DNA of 64,000 bases from Caulobacter sp. UNC358MFTsu5.1. GTDB taxonomy: Bacteria; Pseudomonadota; Alphaproteobacteria; Caulobacterales; Caulobacteraceae. The stretch covers positions 124,001-188,000 of the forward strand of contig NZ_JONW01000013.1 in assembly GCF_000712075.1 (NCBI RefSeq), in the 5' to 3' direction. Under the pieces are notes generated by a model, which saw only the letters and a program-made list of their open reading frames with translations, was not told the origin of the DNA and ran no database searches. The position numbers and the translations under genes are program-made. Numbering within the stretch: position 1 is the first letter of the stretch; each line of letters opens with the position of its first letter. This document shows positions 44,522-52,820 of this stretch, piece by piece.

Positions 44522-45013
44522 ATGTTCCCGCTCGAAATCCAGACCCTGGCCCGCCTGCTGATCGACGAAGCCCGCGGCAGGTCGCTGCGGCTGGCCGCGG
44601 CCGAGAGCTGCACGGGCGGGCTCGTGGCCGGGGCGATCTGCAACATCGCCGGGGCGTCCGACGTCTTCGAGCGCGGCTTCGTCACCTACACCAACCGGGC
44701 CAAGAGCGAGATGCTGGGCGTGCCGGGCGACCTGATCGCCGACCACGGGGCGGTGTCGGAAGTCGTCGCGCGGATGATGGCCGAGGGCGCGCTGGAGGCC
44801 AGCAACGCCCATGTGGCGGTCGCCATCACCGGCGTGGCCGGACCCGGCGGCGGCTCGCCGCTGAAGCCCGTCGGCACGGTGCATTTCGCCGTCGCCCGGG
44901 CCAACCGCTCGGTCGTCCACCGTCACGAGCTGTTCGACGGCGAGACGCGCGAGGGCGTGCAGCTGGCCGCCGTGCGCACCGCCTTGGAGATGCTGCGCGA
45001 GGCCGTGGCCTAG
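44522..45013 (+). CDS. CinA-family nicotinamide-nucleotide amidohydrolase (PncC type)
   Basis: The 163-residue protein corresponds to the C-terminal CinA domain alone. It has LRLAAAESCTGGLVAGAICN with the nucleophilic Ser/Thr region, FVTYTNRAKSEMLGVP, and VAVAITGVAGPGGGSPLKPV then GTVHFA. PncC deamidates NMN to nicotinate mononucleotide in the pyridine nucleotide cycle. The ATG at 44522 follows AGGAG at good spacing. The FUSC-family gene starts directly after its stop codon. Confidence 0.92.
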   Translation: MFPLEIQTLARLLIDEARGRSLRLAAAESCTGGLVAGAICNIAGASDVFERGFVTYTNRAKSEMLGVPGDLIADHGAVSEVVARMMAEGALEASNAHVAVAITGVAGPGGGSPLKPVGTVHFAVARANRSVVHRHELFDGETREGVQLAAVRTALEMLREAVA

Positions 45014-46129
45014 ATGCCGGAGACCGCGCCCAGCGACTGGCGACGCTTCGTCGGCCTGGAGCTTTCCCGGACCGCCCTGGCCAAGGCCGCCGCGCGCCAG
45101 ACCGAGCTGCGCCACGCCATCCGGGTGTCATCGGCCGTGGTGGCCGCCTACGCCCTGGCCACCCTGCTGCGCCTGCCCCAGGGCTACTGGGCGGTGTTCA
45201 CCGCCGTGATCATCGTCCAGTCCAGCCTGGGCGCGACCATCACCGCCTCGATCGAGCGGCTGATGGGCACCGCCGTGGGGGCCGCGGTCGGGGCCGGAGC
45301 GGCCATGGTCCACGCCCGCTTCCCCGAGGCCGGCGGCCCGATCCTGGCCGTGACCGCCGCCCTGCTGGCCTTCCTGGCCGCCGTCCGCCCGGCCTTCAAG
45401 GTCGCGCCGGTGACCGCCGTGATCATGCTGATCGGCACGACAACCCACATGGACCCGCTGGTGGCTGCCTTCCTGCGGGTGGCCGAGATCACGGTCGGCA
45501 GCGTGGTCGGCATCGCCGCCACCCTGCTGATCTTCCCGGCCCGCGCCCACGCCACCGTGGTCGACAACGCCAACAAGGTGGCCGAGCTGCTGGCCGACCT
45601 CCTGGAGCACTACGCCCTGAAGCTGAAGGGCGGCGCGACCGACCTGGAGGCGCGCGGCCACTATGACGACACGCTCAAGGCCCTGTCCAAACTGCAGACG
45701 GCCATGACCGAGGCCGATCGCGAGAGCGCCAGCCGGCTCAGCGACCATTCGGTGACGGACGCCCTGCCCCGCACCCTCTGGCGGCTGCGCAACGACAGCG
45801 TGATGATCGGCCGGGCGCTGCGCGAGGCCTTCCCCTCGCCCGGCCTGGCCTTGCCGTCGGCGGCCATGCTGAACGCCAGCGCCGTGTTCCTGAGGGCCTG
45901 CGCCGCCCTGCTGTCGGGCGGTCCCCGCCCCGACCGCCTGGCCTTCGCCGAGGCCCACCAGGCGTTCCAGGGGGCGGTCGAGACCCTGCGGGCCGGCGGC
46001 GGCACCCGGGCCCTGGCCTTCGACGACGCGGCGCGGGTCTTCGGCCTGGTGTTCGCGATCGAGAACCTGTTCGGCAACCTCGGCGACTTCGAGGAGCGGG
46101 TCGAGGAGACCGTCGGCAAGCGCGCCTAG
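45014..46129 (+). CDS. FUSC-family inner membrane protein (putative aromatic acid exporter)
   Basis: The 371-residue protein has six N-terminal membrane helices with the FUSC/ArAE pattern (LRHAIRVSSAVVAAYALATL, PQGYWAVFTAVIIVQSSLGA, ERLMGTAVGAAVGAGAAM, VGSVVGIAATLLIFPARA) and a long cytoplasmic helical tail from about residue 180. Relatives export p-hydroxybenzoate or fusaric acid; the substrate here is unknown. It begins at the base after the pncC-like stop codon, so both are translated from one message. Confidence 0.85.
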   Translation: MPETAPSDWRRFVGLELSRTALAKAAARQTELRHAIRVSSAVVAAYALATLLRLPQGYWAVFTAVIIVQSSLGATITASIERLMGTAVGAAVGAGAAMVHARFPEAGGPILAVTAALLAFLAAVRPAFKVAPVTAVIMLIGTTTHMDPLVAAFLRVAEITVGSVVGIAATLLIFPARAHATVVDNANKVAELLADLLEHYALKLKGGATDLEARGHYDDTLKALSKLQTAMTEADRESASRLSDHSVTDALPRTLWRLRNDSVMIGRALREAFPSPGLALPSAAMLNASAVFLRACAALLSGGPRPDRLAFAEAHQAFQGAVETLRAGGGTRALAFDDAARVFGLVFAIENLFGNLGDFEERVEETVGKRA

Positions 46130-46161
46130 CGCGAACGCGGGTCAGCGACTAGCTAAGCGGC

Positions 46162-46983
46162 ATGTCTTCTCTCGCCCTCACCGTCTTCCAGGGTCGCGCC
46201 GGCGACCGCAATCCGCGCGGCGCGGCCGGCGCCCTGGCCGTGGGCGCGGCGCTCGAGGCCCGCCTGGGCCTGGCCGCCGAGCACGTGGGCGCCCAGGCCC
46301 CGCCCCTGGCGGCCGGCTGGTCCAAGGAGTTGGAGGCGGCCCGTCCAGGGTTTGAGGCCCTGGCGGCGCGCCTGGACGCCGTGCTGGCCGACGGCAAGGC
46401 GTCGCTGGTGACCCAGGGCCGGTGCGCGGCCTCGATCGCCGCCCTGCCCGTCGTGCTGCGCCACCATCCCGACGCCCTGGTCGTGTGGTTCGACGCCCAC
46501 GGCGACTGCAACCAGCCCGCCCATTCCACGACCGGCTACCTGGGCGGCATGGTGCTGACCGCCGCCGCCGGGGTCTGGGACAGCGGCCTGGGCTGCGGGC
46601 TGGGCCTGGCCGACGTCGTGCTGGTCGGGGCGCGGGACCTGGATCCGTGCGAGGCCGCCCTGATCGCCGGCGGCGGACCCCGGCTGGTGGCGGCCGGCCC
46701 GGGGATCGCCCGGCGCCTGGCCGAGGCGATCGGCGACCGGCCGGTCTATGTGCATCTGGATTGCGACGTGCTGGACCCGGGGCTGGTCCCGACGGAATAC
46801 AGTGTGGAGAACGGTCTCTCCTTCGCCGATCTGCGAGAGGCCGGCGCGGTCCTGGCCCGCAACCGGGTGATCGGCCTGGAGATCGCCGAGTTCGAGGACG
46901 TCTTCGCCGCGACGGGCGCGCCCGGCGACGTCGACGCCCTGCTGGACGCCCTGGCCCCGCTGATCGCGCGCCTGGCGTCCTAA
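46162..46983 (+). CDS. Arginase/agmatinase-superfamily protein with an altered metal site
   Basis: The 273-residue protein has the ureohydrolase motifs WFDAHGDCNQP (residues 109-119, matching DAHxD) and VHLDCDVLDPGLVP (matching DxDxxDP), which supply five of the six usual Mn2+ ligands. The first motif, normally GGDH, reads QGRC (85-88), so the His ligand is replaced. Some arginase-family branches have GGDC at this position. Whether it hydrolyses a guanidino substrate is uncertain. It lies downstream of the FUSC gene and converges on the DUF6165 gene, 5 bases away. Confidence 0.85.
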   Translation: MSSLALTVFQGRAGDRNPRGAAGALAVGAALEARLGLAAEHVGAQAPPLAAGWSKELEAARPGFEALAARLDAVLADGKASLVTQGRCAASIAALPVVLRHHPDALVVWFDAHGDCNQPAHSTTGYLGGMVLTAAAGVWDSGLGCGLGLADVVLVGARDLDPCEAALIAGGGPRLVAAGPGIARRLAEAIGDRPVYVHLDCDVLDPGLVPTEYSVENGLSFADLREAGAVLARNRVIGLEIAEFEDVFAATGAPGDVDALLDALAPLIARLAS

Positions 46984-46988
46984 CCGCC

Positions 46989-47384
46989 CTACCCGGCCAG
47001 GTACGGCTTGTAGCTCTTCTCCTCGACGATGTCGGAACCCGCCAGGGTGTTGATCTGGCGCTTCACGGCCGCGCGGCGGTCGTTGTCGACATAGACGCGG
47101 CGGGCCAGCTCGACGAATCGCGGGCCGAAGTCCTGACGACGCTCGCAGTCGCGCTTGCCGTCCTCGATGTCCCAGAGGGCGGCGTTGATCTCGGTCAGCT
47201 GGTCGGTCAGGTCGTCCAGCTCCGGCGAGGACGTGAGTTCGCGCGCGGCGATCTCTTCCAGCAGGGCCAGCTCCTTGCGGACATTGGCCTCCTTGGCCGC
47301 GTCGCCGATCCGCGCGGCCTTGACCCGCAGGATAGTGATCTTGTCGATCAGTTCGCCGGCCGAGACGGGGGCTAGGATGGGCAT
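46989..47384 (-). CDS. DUF6165-family protein
   Basis: The 131-residue protein starts MPILAPVSAGELIDKITILR, which is the characteristic opening of this family of uncharacterised proteins (PVSxGELIDKITIL), and continues as a helical, charged sequence with EINAALWDIEDGKRDCERRQ. No catalytic motif is evident. It follows the glycosyltransferase family 9 gene by one base, a pairing that suggests a role with surface-polysaccharide synthesis, but this is inference only. Confidence 0.82.
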   Translation of the reverse strand: MPILAPVSAGELIDKITILRVKAARIGDAAKEANVRKELALLEEIAARELTSSPELDDLTDQLTEINAALWDIEDGKRDCERRQDFGPRFVELARRVYVDNDRRAAVKRQINTLAGSDIVEEKSYKPYLAG

Positions 47385-47385
47385 G

Positions 47386-48378
47386 TCAGGAGGCTCCGGC
47401 GATCAGGCGTTGCAGGGCGGCCTCCACCACGTCGAGCGGCAGGGCGGCCATGTCCTGTCCGTAGTCCTCCGCGACCAGCAGCTCAAGACGGCGCGCGGCG
47501 GGGCGGAACTTGACCGCCTTGCGATGGGTCTTCTGCAGCGACAGCAGGGGCGCGCCACCGGCCGCCAGCATGTGGCCCGGGCCGGCGTCGTTGGCGACGG
47601 CGGCGGTCAGGCGTCCGGCCAGGGCGATGGCCAGCATCGGCCCCTTCACCTGCGGGAAGCCGTCGGTGCGGTCCTTCTCCGGGAACAGGGCCTCGGGGAC
47701 CGCTTCGCGCGCCGCCTGGGCGTCGGCCGCCTCGTCGGGACCGAAGAAGAACACCGCCTTGCGGCCGGACGCCTCGATGCAGCGGGCCAGCTCCAGGTAG
47801 CGCTCCAGCGGCCAGCGCTTGTCCTGGCCGCCGGCGCCGGGCGCCAGGCCGACATAGACCGGTCCGCCGAGACGGGCGGTGGGCAGCAGGGCGCGGGCGG
47901 CGTCGGCGGCGGCGGGATCGGTCAGGGTCAGGGGACGCGGCGCGCCCGTCCCGTCGGTGGCCAGGGCCAGCAGCCGGGCCAGGCGCTCGACCACGGCGGC
48001 CGGCCAGCCGGGCTTGCGGGCCTGGGCGGCGGCCGAAACGAACGAACCCCCATTTGCGACCGCGCGGCGGGCCACCAGGCTGCGGCGCAGGTTCTCCTGG
48101 GTGTCGATCACCAGGTCGAAGGTCCGCCCGCCGAACGGCTTGACCCAGGGCAGCACGTCCAGCGGCGCGTCGCCGGTCGGACCGTCGGTCAGGATCTCGT
48201 CGACATAGCCGGCCACCACGCCTTTCAGCGGGCCGGCATAGACCGTTTCGCCCTTGGCGGCGCACCAGGTGATCCTGGCTTGGGGAAAGGCGGCGCGCAG
48301 GCCGGCGATGAACGGCAGCTTGATCAGCCCGTCGCCGATCACCTCGCCCATGGAATAGATCAGGATCGTCTGGACCAT
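47386..48378 (-). CDS. Glycosyltransferase family 9 protein (heptosyltransferase-like)
   Basis: From the ATG at 48378 the protein has 330 residues. It shows the GT9 layout: YSMGEVIGDGLIKLPFIAGL in the N-terminal Rossmann domain, FDLVIDTQENLRRSL, and in the C-terminal domain VGLAPGAGGQDKRWPLERYL and AVANDAGPGHMLAAGGAP, the nucleotide-sugar site. Such enzymes add heptose or similar sugars to lipopolysaccharide core. The donor and acceptor are not known. It is divergent from the TetR gene and coupled to the DUF6165 gene. Confidence 0.88.
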   Translation of the reverse strand: MVQTILIYSMGEVIGDGLIKLPFIAGLRAAFPQARITWCAAKGETVYAGPLKGVVAGYVDEILTDGPTGDAPLDVLPWVKPFGGRTFDLVIDTQENLRRSLVARRAVANGGSFVSAAAQARKPGWPAAVVERLARLLALATDGTGAPRPLTLTDPAAADAARALLPTARLGGPVYVGLAPGAGGQDKRWPLERYLELARCIEASGRKAVFFFGPDEAADAQAAREAVPEALFPEKDRTDGFPQVKGPMLAIALAGRLTAAVANDAGPGHMLAAGGAPLLSLQKTHRKAVKFRPAARRLELLVAEDYGQDMAALPLDVVEAALQRLIAGAS

Positions 48379-48428
48379 GGCCCGCCTTAGGCCGCCGCGC
48401 GCGTCCAGGTCAACGCGGAACGGCGAAT

Positions 48429-48440
48429 GTGAGTAATCAC
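48429..48440. promoter_or_regulatory. Candidate TetR operator GTGAGTAATCAC
   Basis: The 12-base site has GTGA and TCAC as complementary arms around GTAA. It lies in the 96-base gap between the divergent GT9 and TetR genes, 35 bases before the TetR ATG. Placement suggests autoregulation; binding is not shown. Confidence 0.4.
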
Positions 48441-48474
48441 TTGCAAGGCGTGGGAGGCGTGCTAGCTTCGCGCC

Positions 48475-49035
48475 ATGAACGCCAAGCCCAAGATCGAACG
48501 CGCCGCCCTCGAGGTCTTCGTCGAGCGCGGCGTCGACGCGGCCACCACCAAGCTGATCGCCGCCAAGGCCGGCGTGTCGGAAGGCGCGATCTACCGTCAC
48601 TGGAAGAGCAAGGACGAACTGGCCGTGGGCCTGTTCATGACCACGCACCGGCGGCTTTCCGACCTGATCTCGGTCAATGCCGACATGGCGACGGGTATCC
48701 AGGCCAAAGCCGCCGCCGTGGTCCGCGCCTATTGCACCGTGGCCGACGAGGACTGGCTGCTGTTCGCCTTCCACCTGCTGCAGTTGCACCACTTCCTGCC
48801 CTACTACCAGGAGGACGGCCTGGACCCGGTGTCGGTGGTCGAGGGGCTGATCAAGCGCGCGATGATGGACGCCGAGCTGCCGCCGGGCGACCCGCGCGTC
48901 GTTGCGGCCATGGCCATGGGCGTGATCACCCAGACCGCCCAGAACAAGGCCTACGGCCGCCTGGGCGACGACGACCTTTCCGCTCATGCTCCCCTGATGA
49001 CGGCGGCCGTCCAGGCCGTGCTTTCCGCCCGATAA
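48475..49035 (+). CDS. TetR/AcrR-family transcriptional regulator
   Basis: The 186-residue protein begins with the TetR DNA-binding domain (IERAALEVFVERGVDAATTK then LIAAKAGVSEGAIYRHWKSK), followed by an all-helical ligand domain with aromatic-rich LFAFHLLQLHHFLPYYQEDG. The ligand is unknown. It is divergent from the GT9 gene and followed 34 bases later by an acyltransferase, so it may control lipid-related genes; that is inference. A palindromic site lies upstream. Confidence 0.92.
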   Translation: MNAKPKIERAALEVFVERGVDAATTKLIAAKAGVSEGAIYRHWKSKDELAVGLFMTTHRRLSDLISVNADMATGIQAKAAAVVRAYCTVADEDWLLFAFHLLQLHHFLPYYQEDGLDPVSVVEGLIKRAMMDAELPPGDPRVVAAMAMGVITQTAQNKAYGRLGDDDLSAHAPLMTAAVQAVLSAR

Positions 49036-49069
49036 ACCCGCCCCGAAGGGCTCCTTGGGACAACGAACC

Positions 49070-49858
49070 ATGCGCAGCGCGCTGTTCAACGCCTACTACT
49101 GGGTTCTGTCGATCTTCTACGGCCTGTCGGCCGCCCTCTCCGCCCTGCTCCCGGGCCGCAAGCCGATCGCCTTCGCCCTGCGGCTCTACAGCCAGCGGAT
49201 GATCTGGGCCCTGAGGGTCTTCGCCGGCGTGAAGATCGAGCTGAAGGGCCAGGAGAACCTGCCGAAGGGCGCCTTCATCATCGCCGCCAAGCACCACAGC
49301 TGGGGCGACGGCTTCGTGATGTTCGCCAATGTCGACAATCTCAGCTTCGTGACCGGCGACCACCTGGAGAAGTTCCCGCTGGTCGGGGCGATCCTCAAGA
49401 AGTTCGGCGCCATCGTGGTCGACAGCTGCGGCGGGCCCGAAGCCCGCAAGGCCCTGTCGCAGAGCGCCGCCCAGGTGGCCGCCGAAGGCCGCCGCATCCT
49501 GATCTATCCGGAGGGCCACCTGGCCGCGCCGGGCGAGCGGTTCCGCTACCGGACCGGCGTCTACCACATGAGCCAGGACTTCGGCCTGCCGGTGGTGCCG
49601 GTGGCGACGAACCTGGGCTGCTTCTGGAAGCAGCAGGACAAGACGAAGACCCCGGGCACGGCCACCATCGAGTTCCTGCCGCCCCTGCCCCAGGGTCTGT
49701 CCAAGAGCGCGTTCATGGCCAAGATGGAAGAGGTCATCGAGACCCGCACAAACCAGCTGATCGCCCAGGCGCGCGGCGAGCCGGTCAAGCCGTCGGTGCT
49801 GGTCGAGTGGAACGGGCGGAAGAACATTCCGACGAGGCCGGAGACGGCGGTTGTCTAG
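49070..49858 (+). CDS. 1-acyl-sn-glycerol-3-phosphate acyltransferase (PlsC family)
   Basis: The 262-residue protein has an N-terminal membrane anchor and the acyltransferase blocks. Block I is AAKHHSWGDGFVMF, with the His-x4-Asp catalytic pair; block II is FPLVGAILKKFGAIVVD; block III is ILIYPEGHLAAPGE; block IV is LPVVPVATNLG. It transfers an acyl chain to lysophosphatidate or a related lysolipid. A TTG at 49055 is a possible earlier start. The stop overlaps the start of the next small membrane protein by 8 bases. Confidence 0.88.
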   Translation: MRSALFNAYYWVLSIFYGLSAALSALLPGRKPIAFALRLYSQRMIWALRVFAGVKIELKGQENLPKGAFIIAAKHHSWGDGFVMFANVDNLSFVTGDHLEKFPLVGAILKKFGAIVVDSCGGPEARKALSQSAAQVAAEGRRILIYPEGHLAAPGERFRYRTGVYHMSQDFGLPVVPVATNLGCFWKQQDKTKTPGTATIEFLPPLPQGLSKSAFMAKMEEVIETRTNQLIAQARGEPVKPSVLVEWNGRKNIPTRPETAVV

Positions 49859-50168
49859 TCGCGGTGGGCCGGCCTTCGAACTTCCATCCAGCCGTGCGTT
49901 CCATCTCGCCGCGCCCTACGGAGCGGCCGTCTTCGCCCTAGGCCTGTCCACGGTGATCGCGTTATCGACCAGCGACGGGATGGCCTATGCGATCATGGCG
50001 GCGACGGGCGTCACCGCGATCTTCTGGCTGTGCCTGGTGCGTCGGGCCTTTCGAGACGTGGGCGGCCTGGCCTGGGTCACGATCCCGAGCGGCGTGATGG
50101 CCGTCCTCGCGGTCACGCCTTTCCCCTGCATCACGGGCGCCTGCCTGTTCGGGAAAGGCTGCCTCTGA
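49851..50168 (+). CDS. Small membrane protein of unknown function
   Basis: The 105-residue product has three hydrophobic segments (AAPYGAAVFALGLSTVIALS, YAIMAATGVTAIFWLCLV, VTIPSGVMAVLAVTPFP) and a Cys-containing tail. The start appears to be a TTG at 49851 with GGAG seven bases before it, overlapping the acyltransferase gene. I recognise no family. Confidence 0.6.
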   Translation: MSSRGGPAFELPSSRAFHLAAPYGAAVFALGLSTVIALSTSDGMAYAIMAATGVTAIFWLCLVRRAFRDVGGLAWVTIPSGVMAVLAVTPFPCITGACLFGKGCL

Positions 50169-50251
50169 GGTCGTGCGGAAAGAGCCGTATCGAAGACTTG
50201 CGATTCTTCCTGAGGTCGATAATTCTCAAATCACTTCCATAGGTGGTCTTC

Positions 50252-50617
50252 ATGCGCTCGACCTACACTTCGATCGACGCAGCGGCGCCGCTTCGGCCGG
50301 CAAGGGCGTCGCGCGGCCGCCGCATCCTGGCCTTCGTGGTCGGGGCGATCTGGCTGGTGCTGACGGTCCCGGCCCTGGGCCTGGCCGCCATGTCGGTGAT
50401 GGCGTCGGACGGCGGCGTGAACGCGGCCATCTACACCTTCGTCTACGCCTGTTTCGCCCTGCCGCTGACGACCTTGCTGGCGGCGATCGGCGGCTTCGTC
50501 AGCGGGGGCACCGGGCGGATGCGGTTCCTGGCCATAGGTTCGGTCCTGCCCTTCGTGGCCCTGGCGGTGGCGTTCGGCGCGATCGCCTTCGGCGCGGGGA
50601 CGGCCCCGACGACCTGA
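50252..50617 (+). CDS. Small membrane protein of unknown function
   Basis: The 121-residue protein has a short basic N terminus and three predicted membrane helices (ILAFVVGAIWLVLTVPALGL, YACFALPLTTLLAAIGGFVS, FLAIGSVLPFVALAVAFGAI). AGGTGG lies five bases before the ATG at 50252, which fixes the start. It follows another small membrane protein on the same strand and converges on the suf operon end. No family is recognised. Confidence 0.7.
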   Translation: MRSTYTSIDAAAPLRPARASRGRRILAFVVGAIWLVLTVPALGLAAMSVMASDGGVNAAIYTFVYACFALPLTTLLAAIGGFVSGGTGRMRFLAIGSVLPFVALAVAFGAIAFGAGTAPTT

Positions 50618-50621
50618 GGTC

Positions 50622-50822
50622 CTAGACCTCGACCGGACACTCGGCCGGCACGGGAACGAAGGTGCCGTCCTCCCGGCGCCTGGCGAAATGGGCCTGGGCG
50701 CACGGGGCCGAGCACAGCAGGCCCGTGTCGGACCAGTACAGCGGCGCCTCGTCTTCGTGACGGAAGCGCGGCGCGCCCCACGGCAGGCCGCATTCGACGC
50801 AGGACGGCGTGCGGGCCAGCAT
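50622..50822 (-). CDS. Small zinc-ribbon-like protein at the end of the suf operon
   Basis: The 66-residue protein has CVECG near residue 8 and CSAPC near residue 37, a CxxC...CxxxC arrangement that could bind one metal ion. Its ATG shares one base with the sufA stop (TGATG), so it is the last gene of the suf operon. A role in iron-sulfur assembly is suggested by position only. Confidence 0.7.
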   Translation of the reverse strand: MLARTPSCVECGLPWGAPRFRHEDEAPLYWSDTGLLCSAPCAQAHFARRREDGTFVPVPAECPVEV

Positions 50823-51214
50823 CAGTCCAAAGCCTCCGGCGCCGGCTGGATCGTCACGCTCTCGCCGCAGCCGCAGGCGTCGGTCTCGTTCGGGTTGTTG
50901 AACACGAACTTCGACGACAGCTTGGTGGTCTCGTAGTCGATCGTGGTGCCGATCAGGAACAGCACGGCCTTGGGGTCGATCAGGATGGTGACGCCCTGGT
51001 CCTCGACCACCTCGTCGATCGGGCCCTTCTCGGCCGCGTATTCGAAGATGTATTCCGAGCCCGCGCAGCCGCCGTTCTTCACGCCCACCCGCAGCCCGGC
51101 ATAGGGCTTGTCGGCCCTGTCCATGATCTCCTTCACCCGCGCGGCGGCGGCCGGCGTCAGGGTGACGACCTTGGGTCGAGGGCGACGAACGCGCGGGGTG
51201 ACGGCGGTTTCCAT
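50822..51214 (-). CDS. sufA: A-type iron-sulfur carrier protein SufA
   Basis: The 130-residue protein has the HesB/IscA fold with the three cluster-binding cysteines in VKNGGCAGSEYIFEYA and DACGCGES near the C terminus. A basic, Arg-rich N-terminal extension precedes the domain. A-type carriers receive clusters from SufBCD and pass them to target apoproteins. The start at 51214 lies 14 bases after the sufT-like stop codon. Confidence 0.93.
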   Translation of the reverse strand: METAVTPRVRRPRPKVVTLTPAAAARVKEIMDRADKPYAGLRVGVKNGGCAGSEYIFEYAAEKGPIDEVVEDQGVTILIDPKAVLFLIGTTIDYETTKLSSKFVFNNPNETDACGCGESVTIQPAPEALD

Positions 51215-51228
51215 GGCTCTCGAACCGA

Positions 51229-51576
51229 TCAGAACATGTTCAGTTGCAGCTTGGCCTCGTCGCTCATCCGCGAGGGATCCCACGGCGGCTCGAACACCAG
51301 GTCGACGTGGCACGACTTGATATCCGGGATCTCCATGACCGCGTCCTTGACCCAGCCCGGCATCTCGCCGGCCACCGGGCAGCCCGGAGCGGTCAGGGTC
51401 ATGTCGATGGCCACGTCCTTCTCGTCGCTGACGTCGACCTTGTAGATCAGGCCCAGCTCGTAGATGTCGACCGGGATTTCCGGGTCGAACACGGTCTTGA
51501 GCTTCTCGATCAGCTGGTCGGTCAGGCGGTCGAGTTCGGCCTGAGGGATCGCGGACGTGGTGGCGGGTTCGGTCAT
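51229..51576 (-). CDS. SufT-like iron-sulfur assembly protein (DUF59/MIP18 family)
   Basis: The 115-residue protein has the MIP18/DUF59 core FDPEIPVDIYELGLIYKVDV and LTAPGCPVAGEMPGW, with the conserved Cys, and ends FEPPWDPSRMSDEAKLQLNM. These proteins help mature Fe-S proteins and are regular members of suf operons. The ATG at 51576 was chosen; a TTG nine bases upstream overlaps the sufS stop codon. Confidence 0.92.
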   Translation of the reverse strand: MTEPATTSAIPQAELDRLTDQLIEKLKTVFDPEIPVDIYELGLIYKVDVSDEKDVAIDMTLTAPGCPVAGEMPGWVKDAVMEIPDIKSCHVDLVFEPPWDPSRMSDEAKLQLNMF

Positions 51577-51581
51577 GAGGC

Positions 51582-52820
51582 TCAACTGAAGAAACTACGG
51601 GCCTTGGCCAGCGCGCTCACGAACGCGTCGGCCTCGTCCAGGGTGTTATATAGGGCGAAGGAAGCCCGGGCGCTCGACGTGACGCCGAACCTTTTCATCA
51701 GGGGCTCGGCGCAGTGGGTGCCGGCGCGGACGGCCACGCCGTAACGGTCCAGCACCTGGGCCACGTCATGGGCGTGGGCGCCCTCGACCACGAAGCTCAG
51801 CACCGCGCCCTTGCCCGGGGCCGCGCCCAGGATTCGCACGCCGTTGACGCCGTCCAGCTGGTCGACGACCCGCTGGTAGAGGGCGTGCTCGTGGGCCAGC
51901 GCGGCGTCCCGATCAATCGTGTTCAGCCATTCGATGGCCGCGCCCAGGCCGACGGCCTCGAGGATCGCCGGGGTGCCGGCCTCGAAGCGGTGCGGCGGGT
52001 CGGCGTAGGTGATGACCTCTTCCGAGACCGAGCCGATCATCTCGCCGCCGCCCTGGTACGGGGGCAGCGCCGCCAGGCGCTCGGCCTTGCCGTACAGCAC
52101 GCCGACGCCAGTCGGTCCGTAGAGTTTATGGCCGGAGAAGACGTAGAAATCGACGTCCAGGGCCTTCACGTCGACCTTGCTGTGGACGATGGCCTGGCAG
52201 CCGTCCAGCAGCACCGGCGCGCCGGCCGCATGGGCCAGGCGGACGATCTCGGCGGCGTCGTTGATGGTGCCCAGCACGTTCGACATGTGGCTGATGGCCA
52301 CCATCTTGGTGCGCGCGGACAGCAGGCTCTTGTAGGCCTCCATGTCCAGGCGGCCGTCGTCGGTGACGGGCACGAACCGCAGGACCACGCCGTAGCGCTG
52401 GCGCAGGAAGTGCCACGGCACGATGTTGGCGTGGTGCTCCATCTGCGAGACCACGATCTCGTCGCCGGCCTTCAGCGAGCGGCCGAAGGTGTCGGCGACC
52501 AGGTTGACCGCCTCGGTGGCGCTCTTGGTCCAGACGACCTCCGACGGCTCGGCGTTGATGAACCGGGCCACGGTTTCGCGAGCGTTCTCGTAGGCCTGCG
52601 TCGTTTCGTTGGCCAGGGTGTGCAGGCCGCGGTGGACGTTGGCGTAGCTGGTGCGGGCCAGGCCGGTCATGGCGTTCAGCACGGCTTCGGGCTTCTGGGC
52701 GCTGGCGGCGCTGTCCAGATAGACCAGCGGCTTGCCGTGCACCTGGCGGCCCAGGATCGGGAACTGGGCGCGGATCGCCTCGACGTCGAAGGCGGGCGCG
52801 AAGGGCGTGTCCAGGGCCAT
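51582..52820 (-). CDS. sufS: Cysteine desulfurase SufS
   Basis: The 412-residue PLP enzyme (class II, SufS/CsdA type) has VYLDSAASAQKPEAVLNAM near the N terminus, HHANIVPWHFL, the PLP lysine in VFSGHKLYGPTGVGVLYG and the active-site Cys in VRAGTHCAEPLMKRFG. It takes sulfur from cysteine and feeds SufBCD (in this operon without a recognisable SufE). Its ATG overlaps the sufD stop codon by one base. Confidence 0.96.
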   Translation of the reverse strand: MALDTPFAPAFDVEAIRAQFPILGRQVHGKPLVYLDSAASAQKPEAVLNAMTGLARTSYANVHRGLHTLANETTQAYENARETVARFINAEPSEVVWTKSATEAVNLVADTFGRSLKAGDEIVVSQMEHHANIVPWHFLRQRYGVVLRFVPVTDDGRLDMEAYKSLLSARTKMVAISHMSNVLGTINDAAEIVRLAHAAGAPVLLDGCQAIVHSKVDVKALDVDFYVFSGHKLYGPTGVGVLYGKAERLAALPPYQGGGEMIGSVSEEVITYADPPHRFEAGTPAILEAVGLGAAIEWLNTIDRDAALAHEHALYQRVVDQLDGVNGVRILGAAPGKGAVLSFVVEGAHAHDVAQVLDRYGVAVRAGTHCAEPLMKRFGVTSSARASFALYNTLDEADAFVSALAKARSFFS

